From contig NC_026492.1 of NCBI RefSeq assembly GCF_000328475.2, forward strand, positions 186,001-250,000: a stretch of DNA of 64,000 nucleotides, read 5' to 3'. The position numbers and the translations under genes were made by a program. The notes beneath the pieces are model-generated. The model saw only the letters and a program-made list of their open reading frames with translations, was not told the DNA's origin and made no database searches. This document shows positions 21,254 through 31,444 of the stretch, one piece after another. This DNA comes from Mycosarcoma maydis (Eukaryota > Basidiomycota > Ustilaginomycetes > Ustilaginales). Within the stretch, counting starts at the first letter, position 1. Each line of letters starts with the position of its first letter.

Positions 21254-24200
21254 ATGGGCTCTGCCTCTCCCCTACCATTGGCGCTCCCCAACATCGTGAA
21301 GGCGCCAGACGGAAGTTTCGGCCCGAGTCTTTCTGGCTTCCCTCTCAGCGCCAACGCCACAATTCAAGAGTTGGCGACGTTTGTCGATGCTCTTGCACTC
21401 AAAGTCTATCCTAAAGGCTATTGGCAGCTCACATGGGCGCTCAATACAGTCAACTTGGTAACGTTTTTCACAGTGACACTCGCATTGCGTGCGTATCGTT
21501 CAAGGAACAACTCAGTCCCCTTTTGGCTGTTCAAGTTGGAGCAACGTTCTTATCCGGTCCATCAGGTTCATCGTGTCAAGCGGCGGCTCAAAGCATTCGA
21601 GAATCTCGTCTCGAGCACAGCCCGAGCATCAACGCCATCATGCAACCTTGAGGGAAAATGCTTCGAAAACAACCATTCAGGGACGGGCGAGATGGTCGGA
21701 AAGAAGAGTGAAGCGCGAATGGGCTGGTTCATCACGGCTTCCTGCGTGAATTGTCATCTGATCCTGACGAGCGCCTATGTGATCCTGCTCTTCATCCAGA
21801 CCATCCAGAGCTACGTGATTCGCAGCTCGAATACATCACCGGCGCTTCTCGAGCCAGGTGTGCTGGACTGTATCAAAATGCTATTTATCTTCTCGACCGC
21901 CTTCTTTGCAGCGCTCGGTTACATTGCGCTCTTGCTTCCATTCGTACCGCCTTGGCTTTGGAACTGCTCGGTTTTTTGCCTCTACGCCTCGGCTACTACG
22001 ATCGGTCTTGCTTCTGGGTGCAAGGCAGCATTGAGTGCAAGCAAACTCAATGCTTACCGTACCTACATGTATAAAGCCATCCCATACATCTCGAGACTAG
22101 ATGCGGCTACCGGTGACGGCTTTTCGGCTGTTGATCCAGCTACACCCACTACATGGAGGATGGTGCTATTTGCTATTGCCATCCAGGCTTATGCCGAGTC
22201 ACTCGACCAAAGAAAATGGCAAATCATCTACGTAGGCCTGATCGCAGTAGGTGGATTCACCCTCGGCGTGGTCTACCTGTGTATACTGGTGCTGCTCGTC
22301 AGAGTTGTTGCCAAGGAGCTCGTTCAGCTTCGCAGCTCGCCTTCTTCACTTTCTACGAAGCAGGCTGATGGACTTGTTCGACCAGACACGGCAGTGTTAG
22401 CGTCAACTGCACCGCATTCGCCCTTGCCAGGCCCAGCAACACAGGTCCTCGAAGTGGCTTTCGGTGCTTCGCCGCCTCGCAAGGATCGGTTCAGCTTTCA
22501 AACGCGTTCAGCACCAAGGTCACCACCCTCGACTCCGGCACCCAGTGGACCACTTCCATCACCACCAGCTGAGGCTGCAGGCACATTGTTGCGGTCTTCA
22601 CCATCGCAAGATGTCGCCTATGCCGAACGGGTTTTGCACGGTAGGATTTCGCCGACCCCGAGCTCGATACACTCTTACAGCCACAGCACGGAAGTTGGTA
22701 TCGCTAGCGCACATGAAAAAGCCAGTCTGCAAGATCGAGCCAACTCATCGATCAGAAGTCCGGCTCAGTGCAACAAGGAGTTTATGCGGGAGCAGCACCA
22801 CTCTGTACAGATCGAGACACACTACGAGCGCGCGGTTTCGCCGACGGAATCGGAGACTGCGGTGCAGCTCGAGCTGAGACCGAGACTGGCAGTGGACCCC
22901 GAATTCGCGTCTTGGGACCTCACCACGCTGCACGCGGATATGGCTACGCATGACGGATACGTGGCTGTCTGTCGCTTCCTCTTCAACTGCATCGTCGATC
23001 ACGCCGCGGTGATGCTGCAATGCTTCGCGTTTGCTTGCCACTCTGTAAGTCGTCTTGGAGCTCGATCGTCCTAGTTGAGCCCAACACCTAGCTGACCACT
23101 TTTTATGACTCAACTTGTCTTATCGTGATCAACGAAATGATGAATGGCGCTCGAAGGCATACATGGCCGTTCTTTTCAGTAAAGACTATCCAGGCAATGC
23201 GCACAAAACCAGCTCGGCGGTCGGTGTCACTACGATGGCAGCCGCATCTCTTTTCACTGTGCTGTACGTGCTCAACTGCCTGAACTTGTTCGCGCCATTC
23301 CTGCTGTTTCCAGCTTCGCAGGTCAAGCTCGCATCCATGCTTGCCTCACTGTCCTTGAACACTTCGCGTCTAGATAGGCGCAACGACGATGCGGTGTCTT
23401 GGAGCAGACCACAGCGCCGCGCAAGAAAGGTGGCGTCGAAAGAGGCGCACTCGCACTCGCACTCGCACGATCACCGATCGAGTCATGGTCGGCTGAATGC
23501 CTTGCGACTGCAGCCTAAAGACTCGCGCACAAGCCTCATTACGTCTGTCAATAAGCAGAGCAGCGAGACATACACATCGGCCTCTCAAGGCGTCCACCCT
23601 TACAGTGCTCGTTGGGATCCAGCTGGTTACAGCGCTGGCACTAGTGTTATGCCAGGCTCGCTCGCATGTTCTGAAGCACACTCTTCGTGCGACGCACAGT
23701 ATCCGCCAAGCGTGTCGAAAGACGGGTCGAATTCGTACAGTCAGATGAGCGCGTGCGATAGCTCGTCAGAGACGGCAGCAGAAGCATCGGCGGGTGTCGG
23801 TGGCGATGGCAGCGGCAGTGGGATTGGCGCACGTGTTGCAGCTTCAGTCAAGTCGATGGGTAAGCTGGGCGTCGCGTCTGGTGGCACGGATGCTCGCACC
23901 TGGAAGCGGTGCAACCAATTCAGCACGCCGGCGCAACACTTTGCGTTGCAGAGTGACACTCACACATCTCGGAACGAGTCTGCGACTCATGGATCAGCAT
24001 GGACCGCGAAATGCGTGTCGCGCGTGTTTTCGCGGTTCTCGACTCACTCACACACGCAGCGACGCGCGCATGTGGCCAACGACGACATGCGCGCTGGCTC
24101 CTTGTGGACGCGAGACAGATCGCAAGCTGGCTCGCTTGCGCCAAGCAGCACTACAGCGTATGCGCCGTCGACCGAGTCGAGTAGCGCGTTGCGACCAATG

Positions 24201-24629
24201 CCAAAGGCGTCTCAGCTCGTGCTGGATTCGCTGATTTCATCGCGCGCGTTGCCGATTGGCGGCTTCTACTGCCACGCCAACTGTGTGGTGGACTCAGCGA
24301 CAGCTCTGCGGATGCAGCGTTGCAACGAGCCGGCTGAGTCGGCGCGCACGTTCACGGACGCGTATGCGCTCGCCGAGCGCCTCGAAACGCGATCTGACGA
24401 GCGAGACCGTTTGCCAACACAGTCGATGCGCCACGAACACTGCGAAGCCGAGGAGCGGCTTCGAGCCGACCAAGCTGCTGGCGATTGTGCTCGTAGCTAT
24501 GCGGAGCCAGTTGGTTGGCGAAGACCGAGCCACGTGCGTACGCAACTGCAACGTCCATCACAGTCCACGATGGCGTGCGGCGTTTCGACGCGTCCAGATC
24601 GCAGCAGCACGCACGATCTTATATTATAA
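21254..24629 (+). CDS. Multi-pass membrane protein of unknown function
   Basis: Not recognised. Exon 1 is 21254-23044, ending at a strong GTAAGT donor. Exon 2 probably starts at 23157; the nearest in-frame acceptor is AAG at 23154-23156 (a non-preferred AAG), because the better-looking TTTTCAG at 23179 would place a stop directly at the join. This gives about 1087 residues. Hydrophobic segments lie near residues 57-79, 158-188, 205-230, 235-257, 302-315, 323-352 and 570-597, with another just after the junction (VGVTTMAAASLFTVLYVLNC). A Pro/Ser-rich loop separates the sixth and seventh segments. The exon 2 tail is hydrophilic, with a HSHSHSHDH stretch, and is serine-rich. The protein ends 124 bp before the assembly gap. 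Seven or eight membrane spans are an estimate by eye; a receptor- or transporter-like role would be a guess. Confidence 0.65.
23045..23156 (+). other. Probable intron with AAG acceptor
   Basis: GTAAGT donor at 23045 in phase 0. Frame and stop codons (TAG at 23072-23074, TGA at 23106-23108) require splicing here, but the only in-frame acceptor is GCTCGAAG, without a pyrimidine before AG. The exact 3' boundary is therefore uncertain. Confidence 0.5.
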
Positions 24630-24753
24630 ACAGCAGACCGGCAGAGCATATATAATCGACACTGTGCATGCCTTCCGTGGTTGTTAAGACAGACTACGGA
24701 CGACTGCACGTCATGTTCATGAACAACAGCTTGTGGGTATAGCATCATACACG

Positions 24754-24853
24754 NNNNNNNNNNNNNNNNNNNNNNNNNNNNNNNNNNNNNNNNNNNNNNN
24801 NNNNNNNNNNNNNNNNNNNNNNNNNNNNNNNNNNNNNNNNNNNNNNNNNNNNN
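24754..24853. other. Assembly gap (100 N)
   Basis: Exactly 100 N, the usual placeholder for a gap of unknown size. It lies between the 3' ends of the membrane-protein gene and BUR1. The flanking 24630-24753 and 24854-24999 hold no recognised gene. Confidence 0.98.
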
Positions 24854-24999
24854 GTGCGGCACGATGTGGTACAAGCACCACAGTCACGGAGCCATGATAC
24901 GCTTCTACATTACCAAGCCAGTGCGTGTGACAGCGTTCCGCGTGTTCTAGGCTTGCCGTACGCGAGCCCCTAGACCGCGTCTTTGGCGACAAGACTGAG

Positions 25000-27900
25000 C
25001 TACATAGAGTAAGGATTCCCTCCGCTGGCGCGCGGCGGACCGACAGGTCTTTGTGGCAGACTGTGTTGTTGTCTTTGTTGAGCGGGCTCCCTATGATTTG
25101 GGTAGTAAGCATGCGCCTGCTGCGCCTGCTGCGGCTGCTGCGGCTGCTGCGGATGCGCGTGATGTGCGGGTCTCGTGTTCGGATGGGTGAACCTGGCACC
25201 ACCTTGCGGGTGAGGGAACGCGTGTCTTGCGCCACCACCTGCCATGGGAGGTGGAGCTGCCCTCGCGTCCCAGGTATCCGTAGCATCCGGAGTGGGCATC
25301 CCAGTGGCTGGCATCGCGTACCCGGCCGATTGCGCAAAACCAGCTGGTCGATTGTACGCCCTCTGCTGTGGTGCACCCGCAATATACGGGAGCTGCTGCA
25401 TTGCCGGTCTCGGTCTTGCCATGGTTGCCGCTGCCATGCCTCCACCGCCTGGAGCTGCAGCTGCAGCTGCAGGCGCAGGCTTCCAATCCCTCCTCGCACG
25501 ATCGATCTCCTTGGAATGCTCATACTTGGGCAAGCTCTTCGGATCCGCCGGATACGGCTTGGTCCAAAACCACTCGTGTTCCAACGCCTGCTGCGCCGTC
25601 AACCTCTTCCTCGGATCGAGCACCAAGAGCTTGTCGATCAAATCCGCACATCCAGGGCCCGCATCGTACACGGATCGAAAATGGTCCTTCACCTTTCTTG
25701 GATAGTCACCGAACGCGTGCTGTCCTGGAATTTCCGGATGCGGATCTGGCCGACCCGTCGGATCGGCATCTTTTACACCCGGCAGACTGCTCCATCCCGG
25801 AAAGTTGGTCTCGTTAGGCGACCCGCAGAGCTTCGCAATCAGCTCGAGCTGGTTGATCTCGGACGTGCCTTTGAACAGTGGCCGACCCGTGATCATCTCG
25901 GCCAAGATACATCCGATCCCCCACATGTCGATCGGCGGGCCGTACTTCTTCTCTCCCGCCAGTAGCTCCGGCGGTCGATACCAACGGGTGACCACCATAT
26001 TCGTATATCGGTGCGTTCCCGCTGTCCAACCTTTGCCCGTCCACGACTGTCCCGGATCGCGGTACGGACGAGCGAGTCCGAAATCGGCGATCTGAAGCTG
26101 GCCTTGATTGTCGATGAGCAAGTTGGCTGCCTTCATGTCACGATGCAAGATACGATTCTTGTGCAGGTACAGTGTGCCTTCGAGGAGTTGTTTCATATAC
26201 AGCTTGATTTGGCTGTGCTCGAGACGGATCGATGGATTTTCAAGCATCCCGTTGAGATCATGGTCCATGTACGGCTCCACCATATAGACGTCGCCCAGCT
26301 TGCCCCTCTCTCCCGACGGACGGAAAGCCATATCGATCACAGGCACGACGCTTGGGTGTCTAAGCTTCTTCAGCAGCTTGATCTCGCGTAGAGCCGTGAT
26401 GGGCAGACCATCCTTTGCGTCATGGATTGTGACCTTCTTGAGCGCAACTTGGGTCCCCGTCAAGATCTGTCGTCCCTTGAGCACTTCGCCGAATGTACCT
26501 TGTCCGAGCTTGATTGAGATCTCGTAGTCATCGAGCGATGAGCAGCCTACGAATTTGCGCTGGTTGAGCGGCACAGGCGGCCCACGTGCTTTGCGTCGCT
26601 CTCGTCCAGACGTACTCGGGCGGTCAGGCAGCTTGCGTGGAAGGCACGAAAGTCGGACGGATGGCAGAGTGAAGTCGTCGAGTGCTTGACAGGTTGCGTT
26701 GAAGTTGGCATCGGCCGGTACTGCAACACTACCACCACTGGCGGCAGTAGGAAAAGTAGCTGTGGCCGCACCCGACGAGGCTGCTGTAGCTATAGCCGAA
26801 CCTGGCAGACTGCCCAACGCTGCTGTGGCAGCAACCGATTCGGACCCGAGACGTGAAGCAGGCATCGATGGGGACTGCAACGTCTCTACCTTGGGCGGGA
26901 GGGGTGCTCCCGGTGTAACGTTTTCGCTCTCAGCTGGTGCACTCGCATCTGGGTTGACAGGTGCCAACGCTGGTGGCATTACGGCGTTGAAGTTGGCTTT
27001 GCGCTTGAGCAGACCTGCCGGTGGAGAGCGAGATCGAGCGCGTTTGGCCAGAGACGAATCCAAATCGCGATTCGCGTTGAACGTTGGAGGATGATCAATA
27101 TTGGAGAGCAATGGCGGTGGTGCAGCTCGACCCATTCTTGATGGGGGCCTGTTTGCGAACGGCTCACCGTTGTTGCCATTAGACAATGGGTCGGCTGGCT
27201 GACCTTGCGGCGGTGTAGGAGACCACCCAGCGTATTGCTGCTCTGTGCCAGCTGTGTGGGGAGACAGCTCTTTGTCGCGTCCGTTCCTGTTGGAAGGCTT
27301 TTCGCGCGGAAGCTCGTCTCTGGGATCGTGATACCGAGAATGGGTCCGTGGCCGATCTCGATCTCGCTCGTTTCTGTCATAGCGTCGATCGTATTCTCGA
27401 TCCCATGATCGAGCACCACCACCACCACCACCACCACCACCACCACCTCCTCCTCCTCCTCCACCACCACCTCCTCCTCCTCGCGCTCCGGCTCCGGCAC
27501 GTCGGTCATGGTTCCAACCTCGATCTTCGCGCCGCCAGTCATCGTTCGATGCTCGCTTTAGGTCTTGCTTAGCCCGATCCCACATGTGCGAGCCTGCAGC
27601 ATCATGTCGATCATCTTTACTTCGAAGTTCGCTGGCTGAGGGGTGGTAAAGATGAGGGTCTCCACGGTGATATCGATCGTTTGTGGATATGCGAGTCATG
27701 CCATTGTCATGGTCTCTACCGGGACGTCGAGAGGATGATTCGGGAGGAGAAGGGCTGCGAAGATGGGCGACGTGTGCACGTGAGGTTGTAGTGCTCTGTT
27801 GGGATCTCCGGGGCGGCGACGGCGAGCGTAGCTGGTACGAGGACGAGTGATTCTGATCTTTGCGTGCATCCGAAGGTTGAAAGCGGTCGTTCCCGCGATG

Positions 27901-28344
27901 TTCCTCATGCGCAGGTTGGGAATTGGACGGATATGGAGGGGTCTTTGGCGGTGCTGGACGGAAGGAAGACAAGAGATTCGCAGCAGGTTTCGAGGTGGCA
28001 CTGTCATCGATCGCGCCCTCCTCGTCTTCGTCTTCGTCATCGTAGTCATGCCTGGAAGATGGTGCTACCGAGTTGAAGCTGTTTCCGTTCTGCGCGGCAG
28101 ACGAAGGCTGAGGCCACTGTCTACGTTGCGGTTGGTTGGCCCCAGACGGCGCCTGGAGATGAGTTGGTCTTGAAGGTAGCTTATACGCGGCATGCTTCTG
28201 ATTGTCGAGCTTGACCGATGAGCTGGGCGACGGCTCATTTACGGATTGTGGTGCGGATGAGGCCATAGCCGAAGAGGAGGGTGCAGCATTGCGAATACCT
28301 CCATTTGCGGAAGGGTTGTGGGTTGATGACGGCGGTGGAGGCAT
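25000..28344 (-). CDS. BUR1: CDK9/BUR1-type cyclin-dependent kinase
   Basis: Nuclear kinase of the BUR1/P-TEFb group, which phosphorylates the RNA polymerase II C-terminal domain and Spt5 to promote elongation. Intronless, 1114 residues. The first 600 residues are disordered and carry a glycine homopolymer near residues 288-310. The kinase domain covers about 604-930: glycine loop GQGTFGEV, VALKK lysine, the diagnostic PITALRE helix, catalytic loop HRDMKAANLL (about 733), DFGLA (about 752), and a T-loop TNMVVTRWYRPPE with the activating threonine. After the lobe comes WFWTKPYPADPKSLPKYEHSKEID, characteristic of this group, then an Ala/Gln/Pro-rich tail. It is divergent from SLU7, sharing a 583-bp promoter region. 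CDK12-type kinases are the main alternative, but PITALRE favours BUR1/CDK9. Confidence 0.92.
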   Translation of the reverse strand: MPPPPSSTHNPSANGGIRNAAPSSSAMASSAPQSVNEPSPSSSVKLDNQKHAAYKLPSRPTHLQAPSGANQPQRRQWPQPSSAAQNGNSFNSVAPSSRHDYDDEDEDEEGAIDDSATSKPAANLLSSFRPAPPKTPPYPSNSQPAHEEHRGNDRFQPSDARKDQNHSSSYQLRSPSPPRRSQQSTTTSRAHVAHLRSPSPPESSSRRPGRDHDNGMTRISTNDRYHRGDPHLYHPSASELRSKDDRHDAAGSHMWDRAKQDLKRASNDDWRREDRGWNHDRRAGAGARGGGGGGGGGGGGGGGGGGGGGGARSWDREYDRRYDRNERDRDRPRTHSRYHDPRDELPREKPSNRNGRDKELSPHTAGTEQQYAGWSPTPPQGQPADPLSNGNNGEPFANRPPSRMGRAAPPPLLSNIDHPPTFNANRDLDSSLAKRARSRSPPAGLLKRKANFNAVMPPALAPVNPDASAPAESENVTPGAPLPPKVETLQSPSMPASRLGSESVAATAALGSLPGSAIATAASSGAATATFPTAASGGSVAVPADANFNATCQALDDFTLPSVRLSCLPRKLPDRPSTSGRERRKARGPPVPLNQRKFVGCSSLDDYEISIKLGQGTFGEVLKGRQILTGTQVALKKVTIHDAKDGLPITALREIKLLKKLRHPSVVPVIDMAFRPSGERGKLGDVYMVEPYMDHDLNGMLENPSIRLEHSQIKLYMKQLLEGTLYLHKNRILHRDMKAANLLIDNQGQLQIADFGLARPYRDPGQSWTGKGWTAGTHRYTNMVVTRWYRPPELLAGEKKYGPPIDMWGIGCILAEMITGRPLFKGTSEINQLELIAKLCGSPNETNFPGWSSLPGVKDADPTGRPDPHPEIPGQHAFGDYPRKVKDHFRSVYDAGPGCADLIDKLLVLDPRKRLTAQQALEHEWFWTKPYPADPKSLPKYEHSKEIDRARRDWKPAPAAAAAAPGGGGMAAATMARPRPAMQQLPYIAGAPQQRAYNRPAGFAQSAGYAMPATGMPTPDATDTWDARAAPPPMAGGGARHAFPHPQGGARFTHPNTRPAHHAHPQQPQQPQQAQQAHAYYPNHREPAQQRQQHSLPQRPVGPPRASGGNPYSM
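27414..27482 (-). repeat. Trinucleotide tract encoding poly-Gly in BUR1
   Basis: (ACC)n followed by (TCC)n, another ACC block, then TCC on the plus strand. The minus strand reads GGT/GGA glycine codons, giving more than 20 consecutive glycines. Codon mixing suggests stepwise expansion of two neighbouring triplet runs. Confidence 0.9.
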
Positions 28345-28927
28345 GGTGGAGAGACACGGGAGTGCGGCTAAACGATGAGTTTCGACATGGAGAGTCGCGC
28401 ACTATCAGGTATGATGAAGCCAAGCTGAACAGGTCAGAGGTGGAAGCTGACAAGTTGTCTGCGGAAGGTTTGTGCAAGCCAGTTGTGCTTGTTACCGTGT
28501 ACGAAGATAGCCGACAAGGTATGCGAGTCACGAGTCGTGAGTGTCGTCGCCGCCATGCAAAACCGATCCGCGACGTCGCTGTGCTCACTGACTGCGCTGC
28601 TGTGCCACTATCGACTCTCTCTGTGGCTGTCACGAATCGCACAAGCGCGATTCACGATTCGTGATTTGTCGGATTACGGGAGTCGCCTCCCACGTCGTCC
28701 TGCGTTTGTTTTCTTTTAGGTTTTTCAAATCTGTTAGGTCACGGTTCGATTGCAGCTCCGCAATCGTGACACTTTGTGACTTTGGACTCCAACTGCGATT
28801 CACGATCCACGATTCACGATTCACGATTCACGATTCACTTTTTAGCGTCAACTCGCTCTATCACTGCATACGACTCAGCTTTGACCTACCATCATCGGCG
28901 CATCACATTGTGGATCCTCATCCCACC
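28345..28927. other. Divergent promoter BUR1 / SLU7
   Basis: No gene. It holds a heptamer array at 28796-28839, only about 90 bp upstream of the SLU7 ATG, and a GATTCACGATTCGTGATT copy at 28649-28666. Confidence 0.6.
28796..28839. repeat. GATTCAC heptamer array at SLU7 promoter
   Basis: A run of GATTCAC units with one GATCCAC variant, ending about 90 bp before the SLU7 start codon. Confidence 0.88.
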
Positions 28928-30880
28928 ATGTCGGCATCGGCATCTTCGTTCAATGCTGGTGCAGCAACAGGTGGTTTAGCATCTGCAACTGGCAAGCTCT
29001 CTCGCGCCGAGTTTCGACGACAAAAAGACCTCGAGGAAGATCGAAAAGCCGGTCGTGCACCTGCCGAACTCGACGAGGATGGCAACATCATCAACCCACA
29101 CGTACCCTCGTACATGGCGCAAGCACCCTGGTATATGGACACTGGGTCGCGCTCGCTCAAGCATCAAAAGAAACCGGTGGATCCAAACGCAGTGAAAGCG
29201 GGCATCAACGATTGGTACCAGCGCGGCGCGTCTTCTTCTTTGCTGCCAGATGCTCCTGTAGCGAAAAAGTTCCGAAAGGGTGCGTGCGAGAACTGCGGTT
29301 CCATGTCTCACAAGACCAAAGACTGCCTGGAGCGTCCGCGCAAGAAGGGAGCCAAGAAGCTTGGCAGGACGCTAGCTGGCGATCATATGTTGCAAGAAGT
29401 GCAGGGCTTGGACTACGCAGCCAAGCGAGACCGGTGGAATGGGTATGATCCTGCAGAGCACAAAAAGGTAGTGGAGGAATTCGAAGCGATCGAACAGGAA
29501 CGTCGACGGCTCAAAGAAGAGCAGATCGACAATCAGACTTCGTCCGATCTGAAGCACGCCAAACGGCTTGCGCAGAAGCAGTCCAAGTCGAAGCAAACCG
29601 GCGATGGCGCGGATGATCTCGATTTCAGCTCCTCGGATTCGGACGATAGCGATGACGAAAAGTACGCTGATAAGGCGGATGCTGTAGGACAAAAGGTGGA
29701 TACCAACAAGCGCATCACTATCCGCAACCTGCGTATTCGCGAAGACCGCGCAAAGTACCTGTACAATCTCGACGTGAATTCGGCGTACTACGATCCCAAG
29801 ACGCGCACCATGAGGGAAGCGCCGAACCCCAATATCCGACCCGAAGACGCCGAGTATGCCGGTGACAATTTTGCGCGTGCCCAAGGCTCGGACTCGGGCG
29901 CGCTGGCGAACTTGCAACTGTTCAGCTGGCAAGCCGAGGCGCATGGCAACGATCTGAATCTGCAAGCCAACCCCACGGCCAACGAGCGGCAGTATCGCGA
30001 ATTCCAACAGCGAAAAGAGAAGCTGCGCGATGAAACCAAGGGCAGCATTTTGGACAAGTACGGTGGAGCCGAACACTTTGATTCGTTGCCCAAGGAGCTG
30101 CTCACAGGCCAGACGGAGCAGTACGTCGAGTACAACCAAGCGGGCAGGATCGTCAAGGGCTTAGAGAAGGTGGTACCGAAGAGCAGGTGGGAGGAAGACG
30201 TGCTGGAAAACAACCATGTCAAAGTGTGGGGTTCGTGGTTCGATTTGGAGCTGGGCGTTTGGGGGTATGCATGTTGTCGGTCGACGGTTTGGAACAGCTA
30301 CTGTACGGGCCAAGCTGGAATCGAGGCTAGTAAGGCGAGTTTTGTGCCGAGCAAGCGCACGCCGGACGAGAAAGCTGTAGAGAAACGTGCGACACGCGAC
30401 GCCGGCCGGAGCAAGAGGCGGCGGTCTGTGTCCGTATCATCTTTATCACCACCTTCACGATCGGGCACGGCGTCTGACGATAGCGAATCCGACGCGTCGC
30501 ACCACCGCAGTCATCGACAACAACAGTCTGGCACCAGCTACACTTTGCGCAAAAACATCGGTTCCGGCAACGTCAGCTCACGCTTGGACAAAGCCAAGCT
30601 CTCAGCAGCCATCCTGGAAGAACGCGCCAAACACGATCCCTCTCTCGCCGCCAAACTCGCGCAGCAAAAACAGGCCAACTTCGACGCCCTCCCCGATTGG
30701 CTCAAGGACGCAGAAGCCATCAACGCTAAGCACAAACGTGCCACCGCACTCACCACCCACGATCCTACAGACGTCACAGACGAACAGCTCGAGGCGTATA
30801 GACTCGTCAATCGGGCCGCAAACACCGCCGCCCTCAGCGAAGACCCCATGGCGAATTATCGTGATCAGGACGACGACTAG
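28928..30880 (+). CDS. SLU7: Pre-mRNA splicing factor SLU7
   Basis: Second-step splicing factor that helps dock the 3' splice site in the spliceosome. 650 residues, no intron. The N-terminal segment contains NPHVPSYMAQAPWYMDTG and LKHQKK, followed by the CCHC zinc knuckle CENCGSMSHKTKDC at about residues 119-133 and the family block RPRKKGAKKLG. The middle includes RWNGYDP and, further on, LYNLDVNSAYYDPKTRTMREAPNPN, a hallmark of the family. The C-terminal part is lysine/serine-rich. The ATG at 28928 is the first that gives MSASASS; the frame stays open upstream, but that stretch reads through the heptamer array and is not expected to be coding. Confidence 0.95.
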   Translation: MSASASSFNAGAATGGLASATGKLSRAEFRRQKDLEEDRKAGRAPAELDEDGNIINPHVPSYMAQAPWYMDTGSRSLKHQKKPVDPNAVKAGINDWYQRGASSSLLPDAPVAKKFRKGACENCGSMSHKTKDCLERPRKKGAKKLGRTLAGDHMLQEVQGLDYAAKRDRWNGYDPAEHKKVVEEFEAIEQERRRLKEEQIDNQTSSDLKHAKRLAQKQSKSKQTGDGADDLDFSSSDSDDSDDEKYADKADAVGQKVDTNKRITIRNLRIREDRAKYLYNLDVNSAYYDPKTRTMREAPNPNIRPEDAEYAGDNFARAQGSDSGALANLQLFSWQAEAHGNDLNLQANPTANERQYREFQQRKEKLRDETKGSILDKYGGAEHFDSLPKELLTGQTEQYVEYNQAGRIVKGLEKVVPKSRWEEDVLENNHVKVWGSWFDLELGVWGYACCRSTVWNSYCTGQAGIEASKASFVPSKRTPDEKAVEKRATRDAGRSKRRRSVSVSSLSPPSRSGTASDDSESDASHHRSHRQQQSGTSYTLRKNIGSGNVSSRLDKAKLSAAILEERAKHDPSLAAKLAQQKQANFDALPDWLKDAEAINAKHKRATALTTHDPTDVTDEQLEAYRLVNRAANTAALSEDPMANYRDQDDD

Positions 30881-31436
30881 TCGCTTCCTTCGCTTCCCTC
30901 GCTTCCCTCGCATCAACGCCTCCACATTCACGATTCTTTCACACCTTACGCGCAACACTCACGACTGTTCAAGACGTTACATTCACGCTCGCTCCTCAAC
31001 GTCAATCCTGGCTGAGATGCATGAGATGCCTAACAGCACGCTAGTACGTTAAACCGGTCCCAGCCACTTCACCTGGCATGATGCTTGAATGTATTTGTGA
31101 CAGATGAGATAATGTTACAGATGCAGGAGAGACCATGTGTTAAAAACAACCAAGAGATGTCCGTGAGGTGGAGCTAGTGTGCCATTTGGTATGAATCACA
31201 AATCGTGAATCACGAATGTCATAGAGTGATGCTGTTAAGTAGGCGAAGCAAGGAAAGCCGAAGGGGTCAGTAAGATCTCGTCGGTCGACGAGGAGTCTTT
31301 GGATCTCCAACTAGTCCCAACCACAGCAGGCAGAGCCATTTGCATTCTCGTAGCGAAAGATCTCGCTTCTTTGGCAGCCGATCTATCTCGCTCATCTCCG
31401 CCGAGTCTCGTATCGTGACGTCTCAGATCTCTGTTC

Positions 31437-31444
31437 TATATAAG
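31437..31444 (+). promoter_or_regulatory. TATA-box-like element
   Basis: TATATAAG on the plus strand in a spacer. The nearest downstream ATG (31453) opens only a 52-codon frame and is too close for a normal leader. If the box is used, the transcript is unidentified. Confidence 0.3.

Noticed and set aside
27348..27572. Plus-strand frame with poly-His
   Set aside because: It is the complement of the poly-Gly tract of BUR1 and starts inside that coding region.
25000..30880. Functional clustering of RNA-processing genes (CFT1, WW, BUR1, SLU7)
   Set aside because: They are separated by unrelated genes (ALG14, LON-RING, glutaredoxin, membrane protein) and each is a conserved single-copy housekeeping type; proximity is likely chance.
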